A stretch of DNA of 26,417 nt from Stenotrophomonas sp. UBA2302. GTDB taxonomy: Bacteria; Pseudomonadota; Gammaproteobacteria; Xanthomonadales; Xanthomonadaceae. Numbering within the stretch: position 1 is the first letter of the stretch; every line of letters starts with the position of its first letter. Location: NCBI GenBank assembly GCA_002345545.1, contig DDVW01000026.1, positions 1 through 26,417 on the forward strand. Reading direction: 5' to 3'. Shown here piece after piece: positions 16,469 through 23,343 of this stretch. The notes beneath the pieces are model-generated. The model worked only from the letters and a program-made list of their open reading frames with translations. It had not been told where the DNA came from and ran no database searches. Made by a program: the position numbers and the translations under genes.

Positions 16469-16498
16469 TTGGGGGCGGGGGAGGGGATCGGGCATAAT
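16469..16498 (+). promoter_or_regulatory. Possible idh promoter
   Basis: TTGGGG (16469-16474) and CATAAT (16493-16498) are 18 bases apart. The start would lie near 16505, giving a leader of about 80 bases that contains the hairpin at 16523-16549. Confidence 0.42.
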
Positions 16499-16522
16499 TG
16501 CGGACTGAAACCTTTTCAATAG

Positions 16523-16553
16523 CGCCGGTATCCGGGCAGCCGGATGGCGTTTT
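16523..16553 (+). terminator. Terminator-like hairpin before idh
   Basis: ATCCGG (16530-16535) pairs with CCGGAT (16540-16545) around a GCAG loop; CGCC (16523-16526) can pair with GGCG (16546-16549) across a three-base bulge, and TTTT follows (16550-16553). It could end transcripts of the AhpD-like gene or, if the promoter at 16469-16498 is real, act as an attenuator in the idh leader. Confidence 0.5.
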
Positions 16554-16568
16554 CCCCTCTCCTCCCTG

Positions 16569-16583
16569 TTTGGAATATCCAAA
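16569..16583 (+). promoter_or_regulatory. Palindrome touching the idh start codon
   Basis: TTTGGA (16569-16574), ATA, TCCAAA (16578-16583) form a perfect inverted repeat ending at the base before the ATG. GGA inside it is the only Shine-Dalgarno-like sequence. It could be an operator or a small RNA hairpin over the ribosome site. Confidence 0.4.
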
Positions 16584-17588
16584 ATGACGCAGACAATCAC
16601 CGTTATCCGCGGCGATGGTATCGGCCCGGAAATCATGGATGCCACGTTGTTCGTGCTTGATGCACTGAACGCCGGCCTGACCTACGAATACGCCGACGCC
16701 GGCTTGGCCGCGCTGGAAAAGCATGGCGAGCTGATGCCGGCCGCCACGCTGGAATCGATCAAGAAGAACAAGGTCGCGCTGAAGAGCCCGCTGACCACGC
16801 CGGTCGGTGGTGGTTTCAGCTCGATCAACGTCGCCCTGCGCCGCCAGTTCGACCTGTACGCCAACGTGCGTCCGGCGATCTCGTTCCCGAACACCAAGGC
16901 GCGCTACGACGACATCGACGTGATCACCGTGCGCGAGAACACCGAAGGCGCCTACTTGGCCGAAGGCCAGGAAGTGTCGGCTGACGGCGAGACCGCGTTC
17001 TCCGGCACCCGCATCACCCGCAAGGGCTCCGAGCGCATCGTGCGCTACGCCTTCGAGCTGGCCAAGAGCACCGGCCGCAAGAAGGTCACCGCCGTGCACA
17101 AGGCCAACATCATCAAGTCGACCTCGGGCCTGTTCCTGGACGTGGCGCGCGAAGTGGCCGCCAAGTACCCGGAAATCGAATTCCAGGAAATGATCGTCGA
17201 CAACGCCTGCATGCAGCTGGTGATGCGTCCGGAACAGTTCGACGTGATCGTCACCACCAACCTGTTCGGTGACATCATTTCCGACCTTTGCGCCGGTCTG
17301 GTCGGCGGCCTGGGTCTGGCCCCGGGTGCCAATATCGGTGCCGACGTGGCGATCTTCGAAGCCGTCCACGGCACCGCCCCGGACATCGCCGGCCAGGGCA
17401 AGGCCAATCCGTGCGCGCTGCTGCTGGGCGCGGCGCAGATGCTGGACCATATCGGCCAGCCGCAGAATGCCGAGCGCCTGCGCAAGGCGATCGTTGCGAC
17501 CATGGAGGCCAAGGATTCGCTGACCGGCGATCTGGGCGGCACCGGCAGCACCATGGAGTTCGCCAAGGCGATCGCCAGCCGCGTCTGA
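16584..17588 (+). CDS. NAD-dependent isocitrate dehydrogenase (homodimeric type)
   Basis: Oxidatively decarboxylates isocitrate to 2-oxoglutarate in the TCA cycle. Seen: 334 residues of the beta-decarboxylating dehydrogenase family, with ITVIRGDGIGPEI at 5-17, the substrate loop PVGGGFSSIN (73-82), the catalytic Lys173 in VHKANIIK, the metal-binding GDIISDLCAGL (229-239) and HGTAPDIAGQGKANP (262-276). In E. coli NADP-IDH the residues after HGTAP are Lys344 and Tyr345, which grip the 2'-phosphate; here they are Asp267 and Ile268, as in NAD-specific enzymes. The short length also fits the NAD type reported from Xanthomonas. Isopropylmalate and homoisocitrate dehydrogenases are related, but the SSIN substrate loop favours isocitrate. 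Confidence 0.88.
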   Translation: MTQTITVIRGDGIGPEIMDATLFVLDALNAGLTYEYADAGLAALEKHGELMPAATLESIKKNKVALKSPLTTPVGGGFSSINVALRRQFDLYANVRPAISFPNTKARYDDIDVITVRENTEGAYLAEGQEVSADGETAFSGTRITRKGSERIVRYAFELAKSTGRKKVTAVHKANIIKSTSGLFLDVAREVAAKYPEIEFQEMIVDNACMQLVMRPEQFDVIVTTNLFGDIISDLCAGLVGGLGLAPGANIGADVAIFEAVHGTAPDIAGQGKANPCALLLGAAQMLDHIGQPQNAERLRKAIVATMEAKDSLTGDLGGTGSTMEFAKAIASRV

Positions 17589-17616
17589 TCGGCCGGACTG
17601 CAGACTGTGGTTGTGG

Positions 17617-17643
17617 AAACGGAGCGCTTCGGCGCTCCGTTTC
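17617..17643 (+). terminator. Rho-independent terminator of idh
   Basis: AAACGGAGCGC (17617-17627) and GCGCTCCGTTT (17632-17642) pair perfectly over 11 bp around a stable TTCG tetraloop, followed by CTGTTTC. It starts 29 bases after the idh stop. Confidence 0.85.
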
Positions 17644-17783
17644 TGTTTCAGGCGGCCTGTGCGCCGGGCGTTGCAGCGGCCCTTCTGGCAGCGCCGTGAC
17701 ATCGCCGTGACGTGGAAGTAAGGCATCGCAGCCGGGGCGGACAGTACGTGCCGCAGGTCTGCCGCCCTTGGGGCATGCCGGAC

Positions 17784-17808
17784 AAAAAAAGGGCGCCTTG
17801 CGGCGCCC
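17784..17808 (-). terminator. Rho-independent terminator of the Bax-inhibitor-like gene
   Basis: On the minus strand GGGCGCC, GCAA loop, GGCGCCC is followed by seven T residues (17784-17790). It begins 26 bases after the stop of the gene ending at 17834. It is one of the clearest intrinsic terminators in the window. Confidence 0.92.
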
Positions 17809-17833
17809 CGGATGCTGCCTGTTGCCGTCGCTT

Positions 17834-18595
17834 TCAGTCGCGTGACTGCAGCTTGGACAGCAGGCGCAGGAACTCCAGATACAGCCACACCAGCGTGACC
17901 ATCAGGCCGAACGCGGCATACCACTCCATGTATTTCGGTGCACCCGCTTCCACGCCGCTTTCGATGAAGTCGAAGTCCAGCACCAGATTCAGTGCCGCGA
18001 TCACCACCACGAACAGACTGAAGCCGATGCCGATCAGGCCCGATTCATGGATGAAGGGAATCTGGATGTTGAACAGGCCCAGCACGATCGTGGCCAGATA
18101 CACCAGCGCAATGCCGCCGGTGGCCGCGACCACGCCGAGCTTGAAGTTCTCGGTGGCCTTGATCAGGCCGCTGCGATAGGCGAACAGCAGTGCGAACAGC
18201 GTGCCGAACGTCAGGATCACCGCCTGGAACACGATGCCGTCGAAGCGGGCTTCATATACGGCCGAGATCGCGCCGAGGAAGAAACCTTCAGCCAGTGCGT
18301 ACAGCGGCGCGCTGACCGGTGCCCAGGTCTTCTTGAAGATCGTCACCAGCGACAGGATCAGGCCGGCGATCAGTCCGCCCCACAGGTAGAACATCGCCGC
18401 CGGCGCCAGTTCACCGGTGCTGGTAAGGGTGTTGTTCCATGCGAATGCCGCGGTCAGCACCGCCAGCAGCAATAGCAGGCCGGTCTTGTTGACCGTGCCG
18501 TTGATGCTCATCGCATCGGCGCCGCGTGACACCACGCTGCCGCTGCCAAGATCGAGGAAGGTGGATTCGGACAGGGCCGGGTTGCCGCTACGCAT
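17834..18595 (-). CDS. Bax inhibitor-1 / YccA family membrane protein
   Basis: Seen: 253 residues with a roughly 35-residue hydrophilic N-terminus (MRSGNPALSESTFLDLGSGS) and seven hydrophobic segments between about 38 and 245. Conserved acidic residues of the BI-1 channel core are visible in LVLDFDFIESG (204-214). Known: the family includes E. coli YccA, which modulates FtsH, and BsYetJ, a pH-sensitive calcium leak; the YccA-like subgroup often has the N-terminal RSGNP motif. The frame is open to 18694, but CGGAG seven bases before the ATG at 18595 and the RSGNP start decide this choice. It stands alone, with its own terminator, divergent from the tRNA cluster. The exact role here is unknown. 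Confidence 0.9.
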   Translation of the reverse strand: MRSGNPALSESTFLDLGSGSVVSRGADAMSINGTVNKTGLLLLLAVLTAAFAWNNTLTSTGELAPAAMFYLWGGLIAGLILSLVTIFKKTWAPVSAPLYALAEGFFLGAISAVYEARFDGIVFQAVILTFGTLFALLFAYRSGLIKATENFKLGVVAATGGIALVYLATIVLGLFNIQIPFIHESGLIGIGFSLFVVVIAALNLVLDFDFIESGVEAGAPKYMEWYAAFGLMVTLVWLYLEFLRLLSKLQSRD

Positions 18596-18666
18596 GTACT
18601 GCTCCGCTTCGGGAAGGATGGAAGGCGTTGCAAGCATATCCGCATTGGACAATTTGCAATTTGCCG

Positions 18667-18695
18667 TTGACAGATGGCGCCGCAGTTCCCACAAT
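18667..18695 (+). promoter_or_regulatory. Promoter of the tRNA-Pro-Arg-His cluster
   Basis: A perfect TTGACA (18667-18672) is followed 17 bases later by CACAAT (18690-18695). The next bases (AGCCGGC) form a GC-rich discriminator, as in stringently controlled stable-RNA promoters. The start would be near 18702, about 30 bases before tRNA-Pro. Confidence 0.72.
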
Positions 18696-18732
18696 AGCCG
18701 GCCTTTCGGGGATAACCCGGGAGATTCACCGC

Positions 18733-18809
18733 CGGGGTATAGCGCAGTCTGGTAGCGCGCCTGCTTTGGGAGCAGGATGTCGGGGGTTCGAATCCCTCTA
18801 CCCCGACCA
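18733..18809 (+). tRNA. tRNA-Pro (TGG)
   Basis: 77 bases including an encoded CCA. The acceptor arm pairs CGGGGTA with TACCCCG. The anticodon stem CCTGC/GCAGG encloses loop TTTGGGA, anticodon TGG, and the T-arm contains GGTTCGAATCC. First of six tRNA genes, directly downstream of a strong promoter. Confidence 0.97.
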
Positions 18810-18852
18810 TCACATGCCCTGGCATGCGTTGGAATGCGACAATCCGGTCAGA

Positions 18853-18929
18853 GCGCCCGTAGCTCAACTGGATAGAGCACCGGCCTTCTAAGCCGGCGGT
18901 TACAGGTTCGATTCCTGTCGGGCGCGCCA
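18853..18929 (+). tRNA. tRNA-Arg (TCT)
   Basis: 77 bases including CCA. Acceptor GCGCCCG pairs with CGGGCGC. Anticodon stem CCGGC/GCCGG encloses CTTCTAA, anticodon TCT, reading AGA and probably AGG. It lies 43 bases after tRNA-Pro with no terminator between, so they are probably processed from one precursor. Confidence 0.97.
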
Positions 18930-18960
18930 ATCGGCGCAAGCGGTAGGCGGTTTTTCAGTG

Positions 18961-19037
18961 GTGGCTGTAGCTCAGTTGGTTAGAGTACCGGATTGTGATT
19001 CCGGTGGTCGGGGGTTCGAATCCCCTCAGCCACCCCA
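18961..19037 (+). tRNA. tRNA-His (GTG)
   Basis: 77 bases including CCA. Acceptor GTGGCTG pairs with CAGCCAC. Anticodon stem CCGGA/TCCGG encloses TTGTGAT, anticodon GTG. The extra G at position -1 needed by HisRS is encoded at 18960 and faces discriminator C (19034). Confidence 0.97.
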
Positions 19038-19070
19038 CTGGTTTATGAGGCGCCGATATCAAATTCGGGG

Positions 19071-19099
19071 TTTCAAAAAAGACAAGGGTGCGGTAACAT
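19071..19099 (+). promoter_or_regulatory. Possible promoter for the first tRNA-Lys
   Basis: TTTCAA (19071-19076) and TAACAT (19094-19099) are 17 bases apart, 18 bases before tRNA-Lys. Both boxes are only moderate matches. It would separate the Lys genes from the Pro-Arg-His transcript. Confidence 0.38.
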
Positions 19100-19116
19100 T
19101 CGCTCCCTGATTTTCG

Positions 19117-19192
<76 letters not shown>

Positions 19193-19197
19193 ACAAG

Positions 19198-19227
19198 ACA
19201 GCCATCTGCCAGCCAGGTGGCTGTTTT
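19198..19227 (+). terminator. Terminator after tRNA-Lys copy 1
   Basis: ACAGCCATCTG (19198-19208) pairs with CAGGTGGCTGT (19214-19224), one wobble pair, around a CCAGC loop. The 3' arm runs into TTTT. It implies that the second Lys copy has its own promoter or depends on read-through. Confidence 0.75.
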
Positions 19228-19298
19228 CCCTTCAAGTGAGGGAGCCGCATCCAGTGCGACCGGTGTTGCAGGCGAAAGCTTGTACACCTCCAGTTTCA

Positions 19299-19374
<76 letters not shown>

Positions 19375-19380
19375 AACTGA

Positions 19381-19410
19381 AAAGCCGCCAGAGCAATCTG
19401 GCGGCTTTTT
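19381..19410 (+). terminator. Rho-independent terminator after tRNA-Lys copy 2
   Basis: AGCCGCCAGA (19383-19392) and TCTGGCGGCT (19397-19406) form a perfect 10-bp stem with a GCAA tetraloop. It is preceded by an A run and followed by TTTT. Confidence 0.92.
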
Positions 19411-19492
19411 CATTGCCGGCCAGTGCGGAGGCTGTGATGCGGCCTTCCGCTTTGAGGCGGCTCCTGCAACAATGCCGGCCTGAATCGGCAGC

Positions 19493-19577
<85 letters not shown>

Positions 19578-19698
19578 TCTTTGGATGTGTCCGGTCTTCT
19601 TTCCCGATGCCCCTCCGGCATTGCGGTCATTGCGGTGGGCTGGAAGCGCTCGCCGGAATCGGCGAAACTAACGGGCTGGCGTGGATACGTGCGCCACT

Positions 19699-19704
19699 CA
19701 TAAT
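19699..19704 (+). promoter_or_regulatory. Possible -10 box of tig
   Basis: CATAAT lies 55 bases before the tig start in the 181-base gap after tRNA-Leu. The -35 region (CTGGCG at 19676-19681) is a poor match, so this is tentative. Confidence 0.38.
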
Positions 19705-19758
19705 CCGTTTCAACCACATCGAGCCGGGGCCAAGATGCCGCCGGTGGCAGGAGTCCAC

Positions 19759-21054
19759 ATGCAAGCTTCGATCGAATCCACCGGCAATCTGGAACGCCGC
19801 CTGACCTTCTCCCTGCCGGAGGAGCGCCTGCAGACCCACATCAACGGCCGTCTGGGTGAGATCGCTCGCACCGCGCGCATCAAGGGCTTCCGCCCGGGCA
19901 AGGTGCCGGCCAAGGTGATCGAACAGCGTTTCGGACCGCAGGTGCGCGCCGAGGCGGTGGAAGGCCTGCTGCGGGAAACTTTCGATGCGGCGTTGCGCGA
20001 GCATGAGCTGCGTATCGCCGGCAATCCGCGCATCGACAAGGCGGGCGAGGGCGAGTTCGACTTCGTTGCCACCGTCGAGCTGATTCCGGATTTCGGCGAT
20101 GTCGACGTGACCAAGCTCAGTGTGGTGCGCCACAGCGCCGAGATCAGCGATGCCGACATCGACCAGATGATCGAGAACCTGCGCGCCCAGCGCCGCAGCT
20201 GGAAGCCGGTTGCGCGTGGTGCGCAGGAAGGAGATCTGGTCGGCCTGGAGACCTGGTCGCAGGTCGGTGACGAGCGCCTGCCAGCCGAAGGGGCCGAAAA
20301 GGGCACCATCATCATCGGCCAGGGCATGATGTTCGAGCCCATCGAAAAGGGCCTGGTCGGCCTGGCCAAGGGCGAGGAAAAGACGCTGGACGTCGATTTC
20401 CCGGCCGACTGGCGCGTGCCGGCACTGGCGGGCAAGTCGGCCAAGGTCACCGTCAAGGCGGTTGAGGTGTCCGAGCAGGACGTGCCGGAAGTCGATGCCG
20501 CGTTCATCAAGAGCTTTGGCGTGAAGAACGGCGATCCGGAGCAGTTCCGCGCCGATATCCGTTCCAACCTGGAGCGCGAGCTCAAGGGCGCGCTGATGAA
20601 CCGCCTGCGCCGTGAAGTGGGCGAGCAGCTGATCGCCGCCTATTCGTCGGTCGAGCTGCCGCCGCGCCTGGTCGAGAATGAAGCCCGTGCGATGCTGGCG
20701 CAGCAGATCGAGACGATCCGTCGCCAGGGCGGCAATCCGGGTGAAGTCCCGGCCGATGCCCATGAAGGCTTCAAGGACGCCGCTTCCAAGCGCGTGCTGG
20801 TCGGCCTGCTGGTCGGCGAGGTTGCCCGCAAGAACGAGCTGCGCCTGGAGCCCAAGCGCCTGAACGAAACCATGCGCCTGATCGCCTCCACCTACGAAGA
20901 ACCGGAGCAGGTCATTGAGATGTACCGCAATGATCCCCAGCTTATGGCTGGCCTGCAGAACCGCGTGATGGAAGAGCAGGTCATCGACTGGATCGCCGAG
21001 CGTGCCCAGCACACCGAGCAGACGCTGTCGTTCCAGGAAGCCATCCGCCCGTAA
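19759..21054 (+). CDS. tig: Trigger factor, ribosome-bound chaperone
   Basis: Binds ribosomal protein L23 at the exit tunnel and shields nascent chains; also a peptidyl-prolyl isomerase. Seen: 431 residues. The ribosome-binding loop GFRPGKVP is at 43-50. The FKBP-like domain lies at about 150-250 ([48 protein letters not shown]), followed by the helical substrate-cradling C-terminal domain. The frame is open from 19681, but AGGAG five bases before the ATG at 19759 and the start [17 protein letters not shown] fix the start. First gene of the tig-clpP-clpX-lon-hupB cluster, a conserved order in many gammaproteobacteria. Confidence 0.98.
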   Translation: MQASIESTGNLERRLTFSLPEERLQTHINGRLGEIARTARIKGFRPGKVPAKVIEQRFGPQVRAEAVEGLLRETFDAALREHELRIAGNPRIDKAGEGEFDFVATVELIPDFGDVDVTKLSVVRHSAEISDADIDQMIENLRAQRRSWKPVARGAQEGDLVGLETWSQVGDERLPAEGAEKGTIIIGQGMMFEPIEKGLVGLAKGEEKTLDVDFPADWRVPALAGKSAKVTVKAVEVSEQDVPEVDAAFIKSFGVKNGDPEQFRADIRSNLERELKGALMNRLRREVGEQLIAAYSSVELPPRLVENEARAMLAQQIETIRRQGGNPGEVPADAHEGFKDAASKRVLVGLLVGEVARKNELRLEPKRLNETMRLIASTYEEPEQVIEMYRNDPQLMAGLQNRVMEEQVIDWIAERAQHTEQTLSFQEAIRP

Positions 21055-21070
21055 CGGCGGGTTGTTCGAT

Positions 21071-21091
21071 CCCCGCGTCACTGGCGCGGGG
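21071..21091 (+). terminator. Hairpin between tig and clpP
   Basis: CCCCGCG (21071-21077) pairs with CGCGGGG (21085-21091) around a seven-base loop, followed by CGTTTCTCTC. This is a partial terminator or attenuator between tig and clpP. No obvious clpP promoter is seen in the 30 bases that remain. Confidence 0.5.
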
Positions 21092-21120
21092 CGTTTCTCT
21101 CAAGACAGGTGCCTCACGTA

Positions 21121-21747
21121 ATGGATAACCGAGCCAAAGCATTGAACATGGTTCCGATGGTGGTCGAGCAGACCGCCCGTGGCGAGCGCGCCTATGACAT
21201 CTATTCGCGCCTGCTCAAAGAGCGCCTGATTTTCCTGGTCGGTCCGATTGACGACCACATGGCGAATCTGGTGGTGGCGCAGCTGCTGTTCCTGGAAGCG
21301 GAAAATCCGGAAAAGGACATCAGCATCTACATCAATTCGCCCGGTGGCGTGGTCACCGCCGGCATGGCGATCTACGACACCATGCAATACATCAAGCCGG
21401 ACGTGAGCACCATCTGTGTCGGCCAGGCCGCGTCGATGGGTGCGTTGCTGCTGGCGGCCGGCGCGCCGGGCAAGCGTTTCGCGCTGCCCAATTCGCGGGT
21501 GATGATCCATCAGCCGCTGGGTGGCTTCCAGGGCCAGGCCACGGATATCGACATCCACGCCCGGGAAATCCTCACTCTGCGCGCGCGTCTGAACGAAGTG
21601 CTGTCCAAGCACACCGGGCAGTCGCTGGAGACCATCGCCCGCGATACCGAGCGCGACAACTTCAAGAGCGCGGCAGACTCGGTGGCCTACGGCCTGGTCG
21701 ACCAGGTGCTGGAGCGCCGTCCGGACGAGTCGATCCAGGCGTCTTGA
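21121..21747 (+). CDS. clpP: ATP-dependent Clp protease proteolytic subunit
   Basis: The barrel-shaped serine peptidase of ClpXP and ClpAP. Seen: 208 residues. The catalytic triad is Ser105 ([11 protein letters not shown]), His130 (RVMIHQP) and Asp179 (ERDN); SPGG at 73-76 is the handle and oxyanion region. A short propeptide ([17 protein letters not shown]) precedes the mature region, as in E. coli. The frame extends to a GTG at 21109, but the ATG at 21121 gives the family length. It lies 66 bases after tig and 127 bases before clpX. Confidence 0.98.
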   Translation: MDNRAKALNMVPMVVEQTARGERAYDIYSRLLKERLIFLVGPIDDHMANLVVAQLLFLEAENPEKDISIYINSPGGVVTAGMAIYDTMQYIKPDVSTICVGQAASMGALLLAAGAPGKRFALPNSRVMIHQPLGGFQGQATDIDIHAREILTLRARLNEVLSKHTGQSLETIARDTERDNFKSAADSVAYGLVDQVLERRPDESIQAS

Positions 21748-21778
21748 TGGTCAAAAACGCCGGAAAATACGGCTATTC

Positions 21779-21818
21779 CACAGGGTCGGAGTTGGACTGG
21801 TGTCCATCCGGCCCTGTG
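21779..21818 (+). other. Long hairpin between clpP and clpX
   Basis: CACAGGGTCGGA (21779-21790) pairs with TCCGGCCCTGTG (21807-21818), one wobble pair. Inside it TGGAC (21793-21797) pairs with GTCCA (21802-21806) around a TGGT loop, with two bulged bases on the 5' side. That is 17 pairs in 40 bases. No U-tract follows, so it is not a standard terminator; an RNA-processing, stabilising or protein-binding site is possible. Confidence 0.6.
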
Positions 21819-21834
21819 CTATTCTCGAATTCGA
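21817..21834 (+). promoter_or_regulatory. Candidate extended -10 promoter of clpX with palindrome
   Basis: TGC (21817-21819) followed by TATTCT (21820-21825) forms an extended -10 element. The perfect palindrome TCGAATTCGA (21825-21834) overlaps the predicted start site near 21832. No -35 box is well placed. The clpX ATG is 41 bases further on. Confidence 0.4.
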
Positions 21835-21874
21835 ATCCCCTGTTCATGGGGGAGAGCAACTGGGTAAGCGAAGT

Positions 21875-23167
21875 ATGAGCGAAGACCGGCAAGGTCGTTC
21901 CGGGGACAGCAGCAAGATTCTCTACTGCTCGTTCTGCGGCAAGAGTCAGCATGAAGTACGCAAGCTGATCGCGGGCCCGAGCGTGTTCATCTGCGATGAA
22001 TGCGTGGAGCTGTGCAACGACATCATCCGTGAGGAGCTCGAGGAAAAAGCCCAGTCGGCACGCAGCTCGCTGCCCAAGCCGAAGGAGATCCTCGAGGTCC
22101 TGGACCAGTATGTGATCGGCCAGACCCGCGCCAAGCGCACGCTGGCGGTGGCCGTCTACAACCATTACAAGCGCATCGAGAGCCGTCAGAAGAACGACGA
22201 CGTCGAGCTGTCCAAGTCCAACATCCTGCTGGTCGGCCCGACCGGCTCGGGCAAGACGCTGCTGGCCGAAACGTTGGCGCGGCTGCTCAACGTGCCGTTC
22301 ACCATGGCCGATGCGACCACGTTGACCGAAGCCGGCTATGTCGGCGAGGACGTGGAAAACATCATCCAGAAGCTGCTGCAGAAGTGCGACTACGACGTCG
22401 AGAAGGCGCAGCAGGGCATCGTCTACATCGACGAGATCGACAAGATCTCGCGCAAGAGCGAGAACCCGTCGATCACCCGTGACGTGTCCGGCGAAGGCGT
22501 GCAGCAGGCGCTGCTGAAGCTGATCGAAGGCACCGTGGCTAGCGTGCCGCCGCAGGGCGGTCGCAAGCATCCGCAGCAGGAATTCCTGCAGGTGGACACC
22601 AAGAACATCCTGTTCATCTGTGGCGGTGCGTTCGCCGGCCTGGACAAGGTGATCCAGCAGCGTTCCTCGGAAACCAGCAGCATCGGCTTCGGTGCCAAGG
22701 TCAAGAGTGCCGAGCGCAAGCAGGAGATCGGCAAGGTGCTGGCCGAGGTCGAGCCGGAAGATCTGATCAAGTTCGGCCTGATTCCGGAGTTTGTCGGCCG
22801 CCTGCCGGTGGTCGCGACGCTGGAAGAGCTGGACGAGCCGGCGCTGATCAAGATCCTGACCGAGCCGAAGAACGCCATCACCAAACAGTTCAAGAAGCTG
22901 TTCGAGATGGAGAACGTCGAGCTGGAGTTCCGTCCCGACGCCTTGGCGGCGATCGCCAAGAAGGCGATCAAGCGCAAGACCGGTGCCCGCGGCCTGCGCA
23001 CCATCGTCGAGTCGGTGCTGCTGGACACCATGTACGACCTGCCGTCGGAAGAAAACGTCAGCAAGGTGGTGGTGGATGAATCGGTCATCGAGAACCGGTC
23101 GGCACCCTATGTGATCTACGAGGTGCCTGAGACGGTGGCACCGGCCAAGGCCGCTTCCGGCGACTGA
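21875..23167 (+). CDS. clpX: ATP-dependent Clp protease ATP-binding subunit ClpX
   Basis: AAA+ unfoldase that recognises tagged substrates and feeds them to ClpP. Seen: 430 residues. The N-terminal zinc finger uses Cys18, Cys21, Cys40 and Cys43 ([13 protein letters not shown]). Walker A is GPTGSGKT (121-128), the pore loop is GYVGED, Walker B is [11 protein letters not shown], the ClpP-binding loop is SSIGFGAKV, and sensor 2 is KTGARGLR. The frame continues upstream to 21800, but the ATG at 21875 gives [10 protein letters not shown], the usual start. A U-tailed terminator lies about 80 bases after the stop, so lon needs its own promoter. Confidence 0.98.
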   Translation: MSEDRQGRSGDSSKILYCSFCGKSQHEVRKLIAGPSVFICDECVELCNDIIREELEEKAQSARSSLPKPKEILEVLDQYVIGQTRAKRTLAVAVYNHYKRIESRQKNDDVELSKSNILLVGPTGSGKTLLAETLARLLNVPFTMADATTLTEAGYVGEDVENIIQKLLQKCDYDVEKAQQGIVYIDEIDKISRKSENPSITRDVSGEGVQQALLKLIEGTVASVPPQGGRKHPQQEFLQVDTKNILFICGGAFAGLDKVIQQRSSETSSIGFGAKVKSAERKQEIGKVLAEVEPEDLIKFGLIPEFVGRLPVVATLEELDEPALIKILTEPKNAITKQFKKLFEMENVELEFRPDALAAIAKKAIKRKTGARGLRTIVESVLLDTMYDLPSEENVSKVVVDESVIENRSAPYVIYEVPETVAPAKAASGD

Positions 23168-23232
23168 GTGCCGTCAGCGGAACGCATGGTTTCCGGCTTT
23201 GCCTGCCGGTTCAGTCTGTAGACGATCCGTCT

Positions 23233-23259
23233 CTTGCAACACCCTGCCGATGGCCCCAT
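23233..23259 (+). promoter_or_regulatory. Sigma-32-like heat-shock promoter of lon
   Basis: CTTGCAA (23233-23239) is one base from the sigma-32 -35 consensus CTTGAAA. After a 14-base spacer, CCCCATAA (23254-23261) matches CCCCATNT at all but the last base. The transcript would start near 23267, about 77 bases before the lon ATG. The -10 element forms part of the 5' arm and loop of the clpX terminator. Confidence 0.6.
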
Positions 23260-23283
23260 AACGGGGCCATCGGCTTTTTATTT
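23246..23283 (+). terminator. Rho-independent terminator of clpX
   Basis: GCCGATGGCCCC (23246-23257) and GGGGCCATCGGC (23263-23274) pair perfectly over 12 bp around ATAAC. TTTTTATTT follows. It overlaps the candidate lon heat-shock promoter. Confidence 0.93.
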
Positions 23284-23343
23284 CGGCCTTCCAGCAGCCT
23301 GTTGCGACGGGCTGTTCCCATGGATTCACGCGGAGCCCCCCTC

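Noticed and set aside
17696..17713. Pho-box-like direct repeat (CGTCA and TGTCA at 11 bases on the minus strand)
   Set aside because: It lies between two terminators and points toward the 3' end of idh, with no gene to drive; matches the consensus at only about half the positions. Probably chance.
17589..17833. Possible small gene in the gap between idh and the Bax-inhibitor-like gene
   Set aside because: Only short frames without ribosome sites or known motifs; the gap is explained by two opposed terminators.
15573..17924. 783-codon minus-strand frame across grxC, the AhpD-like gene and idh
   Set aside because: It runs opposite three well-supported genes and two terminators, and shows no domain.
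19578..19758. Integration site or mobile element next to the tRNA-Leu gene
   Set aside because: No integrase, no repeat of the tRNA 3' end and a conserved neighbour (tig) 181 bases away.
23193..23232. Two small hairpins between clpX and its main terminator
   Set aside because: Stems of only five pairs (CCGGC/GCCGG and AGACG/CGTCT) without U-tracts; not listed as separate terminators.
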